Of a stretch of DNA of 15,349 nucleotides, positions 14,220 to 15,349 are shown piece by piece. Each line of letters starts with the position of its first letter. Position 1 is the stretch's first letter. The stretch comes from JAXMAR01 sp046350295. GTDB taxonomy: Bacteria > Planctomycetota > Planctomycetia > Gemmatales > Gemmataceae. The DNA is taken from the NCBI GenBank assembly GCA_046350295.1, contig JAXMAR010000076.1, positions 1-15,349 on the forward strand. Direction: 5' to 3'. The position numbers and the translations under genes are program-made. Below the pieces are notes generated by a model. It had not been told where the DNA came from. It made no database searches and was given only the letters and a program-made list of their open reading frames with translations.

Positions 14220-14753
14220 ATGACGGACCCCATCCTTGCCTATGGCCTGATCGTCCTCGGCCTCTTCCTGCTCTTCGCCGAGTTCGTCTTCCCCACGCTG
14301 GGCGTCCTCTTCGTCATGGGGATCGGCGCCCTCATCGCCGGCATCGCCATGAGCTTTTACGGCGACCCGACGCGCGGCCTCGTCACCGTCGTCGGCGTCT
14401 TTGTCCTCATCGCCATCCTCGGCCCACTCATGATCAAGTACTGGCCCCGCACCGCTCTGGGCCGCAAGTTCTTCCTGGAGCGGCCCGACGAGGATGCAAC
14501 CGTCGCCGCGATGCCGACCAACCTGGAACTCGAGCAGCTACGAGGCCGCTATGGCAAGACGATCTCGTCATTGCGCCCGAGCGGCGTGACGGAGTTCGAC
14601 GGCAAGCGCGTCGACACCATCACGGACGGCGAGATGATCGACCCAGGCCAGTGGGTGCGGTGCATCGATGTGCGTTCGGGACGGGTGGTGGTACGCCAGG
14701 CGGAGAAGCCGGTCGACCTGGGCGATCTGACGCCGGAAGATCTGCGCGGGTGA
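14220..14753 (+). CDS. NfeD-like membrane protein
   Basis: The protein has 177 residues. Hydrophobic segments fill about 5-50 and 55-75 (YGLIVLGLFLLFAEFVFPTLG, VLFVMGIGALIAGIAM, LVTVVGVFVLIAILGPLMI). Residues about 108-168 form the NfeD OB-fold: GRYGKTISSLRPSGVTEFDG, RVDTITDGEMIDPGQWVRCI, RSGRVVVRQ. NfeD proteins usually pair with flotillin/stomatin-like proteins in membrane quality control; no such partner is visible here. This is the short form, without the ClpP-like protease domain. The ATG at 14220 has no clear Shine-Dalgarno sequence. Its last codons (GDLTPEDLRG-stop) and the bases just after are duplicated 556 bases further on, beyond the Imm1 gene. Confidence 0.88.
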   Translation: MTDPILAYGLIVLGLFLLFAEFVFPTLGVLFVMGIGALIAGIAMSFYGDPTRGLVTVVGVFVLIAILGPLMIKYWPRTALGRKFFLERPDEDATVAAMPTNLELEQLRGRYGKTISSLRPSGVTEFDGKRVDTITDGEMIDPGQWVRCIDVRSGRVVVRQAEKPVDLGDLTPEDLRG

Positions 14754-14761
14754 AATCCCTC
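14728..14761 (+). repeat. Direct repeat, left copy (nfeD 3' end)
   Basis: TGACGCCGGAAGATCTGCGC, then GGGTGAAATCCCTC: the end of nfeD plus ten bases beyond. The copy at 15284-15316 is identical except for one missing G at the stop codon. The two copies bracket a 522-base segment carrying the Imm1 gene. Confidence 0.92.
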
Positions 14762-14818
14762 CATAGTCCCAGCGGGACACAGCTTTCTAGCCAGCACGGC
14801 AACCGGGAGGAGTTCGCC

Positions 14819-15229
14819 ATGTACGTCAAGCGCATCGTTGAGGACAACTGGTCGGGCGCTCGTAACAATGGAAGTGAATACGGCTGCAACGACATCATGC
14901 AGGTCGTCGCAGCGATCAAGCACTTGAACGGGCGCACCAAGACGGAAGTCCACTTTGAAGCCGACGGAGAAAAGAGCTTTTCGGTTGGCGGAGGAAACGA
15001 TGGTCGATACGTGGCGTTCATCACTATCGGTTTTGATGACGAGTTTTACAACCTAGTCGATTTGAGGCAGCCCAAAGGTCAAGACCTGGATGTCATCACG
15101 GGCGGCCAGCGCGGGACGTTCGCTCCCAAGCAAGTCGTTGACTTGGAAACAGTGCTCGAAGCGGCCCGACAATTTGCTCTGGACGGAGGCATGGCGCCTG
15201 CACTCACATGGGAAAAACAGCAAGAGTAA
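14819..15229 (+). CDS. Imm1-like immunity protein
   Basis: The protein has 136 residues. The ATG at 14819 has GGGAGGAG seven bases upstream, a strong site that rejects the longer frame running back into nfeD. The layout (VEDNWS start, HLNGRTKTEVHFEADGEKSFSVGGG, YVAFITIGFD, a Gly-rich hairpin ITGGQRGTFAPKQVVD, then a final helix ETVLEAARQFALDGGMAPALTW) fits Imm1-family proteins, which neutralise polymorphic/contact-dependent toxins. No toxin gene is in the window. It is less GC-rich than nfeD, suggesting acquisition. A small hairpin (GTCCC-agc-GGGAC, 14766-14778) lies between the nfeD stop and its start. The A5 run near the end (15213-15217) could hide a missing base: with one more A the protein would end TWEKTARVKRKDAQDPY... 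and finish GDLTPEDLRG. Confidence 0.78.
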   Translation: MYVKRIVEDNWSGARNNGSEYGCNDIMQVVAAIKHLNGRTKTEVHFEADGEKSFSVGGGNDGRYVAFITIGFDDEFYNLVDLRQPKGQDLDVITGGQRGTFAPKQVVDLETVLEAARQFALDGGMAPALTWEKQQE

Positions 15230-15309
15230 AGCGTAAAGATGCCCAGGACCCTTATGTTTTGGAGAGCGAAAAAGTTGGAGACTTGACGCCGGAAGATCTG
15301 CGCGGGTAA
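15208..15309 (+). CDS. 33-codon frame ending in a copy of the nfeD C-terminus
   Basis: ATG 15208 overlaps the 3' end of the Imm1 gene and encodes MGKTARVKRKDAQDPYVLES, then EKVGDLTPEDLRG and TAA. The last nine residues equal those of NfeD. The codons just before the exact repeat differ only synonymously (GGA GAC TTG versus GGC GAT CTG). There is no good ribosome site. It may be a remnant of a second nfeD-type tail, the true C-terminus of the Imm1 protein after a missed base, or chance. Confidence 0.3.
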   Translation: MGKTARVKRKDAQDPYVLESEKVGDLTPEDLRG

Positions 15310-15316
15310 ATCCCTC
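15284..15316 (+). repeat. Direct repeat, right copy of the nfeD 3' end
   Basis: 33 bases matching 14728-14761 with one base deleted in the stop codon (TGA to TAA). The sequence diverges after AAATCCCTC. No gene is seen in the last 33 bases of the window. Confidence 0.92.
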
Positions 15317-15349
15317 GGAGCCGGACGCGTGGGCGGCGGGTGTGGAAAA

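Overview
The window looks like chromosomal DNA from a GC-rich planctomycete, most likely Gemmata-like. Three things point there: tandem secreted proteins sharing a beta-type module, one of them ending in a DUF11 domain; a BlaI repressor plus M56 metallopeptidase pair with no beta-lactamase beside it; and a small basic protein with a GKFLKG...GPGNPY signature. The lineage call rests on remembered family patterns, not on a search.

Layout. Left part (1-3985): the start of a membrane-anchored protein on the minus strand, a divergently transcribed Pro/Gly/Met-rich lipoprotein, and a secreted DUF11 protein that appears paralogous to the lipoprotein in its central module. Then comes a perfect 190-bp array of the telomere-like hexamer TTAGGA (read on the minus strand). 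Middle (3986-7890): a basic small protein on the minus strand, then a chromosomal integron. The integron has an intI integrase on the minus strand with its own promoter, an attI region with a candidate cassette promoter, one well-delimited gene cassette (zinc ribbon plus SUKH/SMI1-KNR4-type protein) ending in a textbook attC hairpin, and a second cassette-like gene (helical, HEAT-like) with no recognisable attC. REP-like palindromes lie on both sides of the integron; the right-hand ones form a perfect inverted pair (REPIN-like). Right part (7891-15349): a UbiD-family decarboxylase convergent with an MFS transporter, then a blaI-blaR1-like operon behind a promoter with two AGAC-N5-GTCT operators, a small conserved protein, an NfeD-like membrane protein, and an Imm1-like immunity gene. 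The Imm1 gene lies between direct repeats that duplicate the 3' end of nfeD.

Data quality. Five genes (DUF11 protein, basic protein, cassette 1, ubiD, blaI) and probably the intI start are broken by indels, several of them single-base changes in short G/C runs, while the surrounding protein sequence stays conserved in other frames. The likeliest cause is uncorrected sequencing error, although the DUF11 gene has enough indels that genuine decay is possible. Those genes are given over their full reconstructed span with the breaks noted.

The most interesting part is the integron, whose cassettes look like immunity or defence-type genes. Next are the Imm1 gene bracketed by copies of the nfeD tail and the repeat families that punctuate the region.
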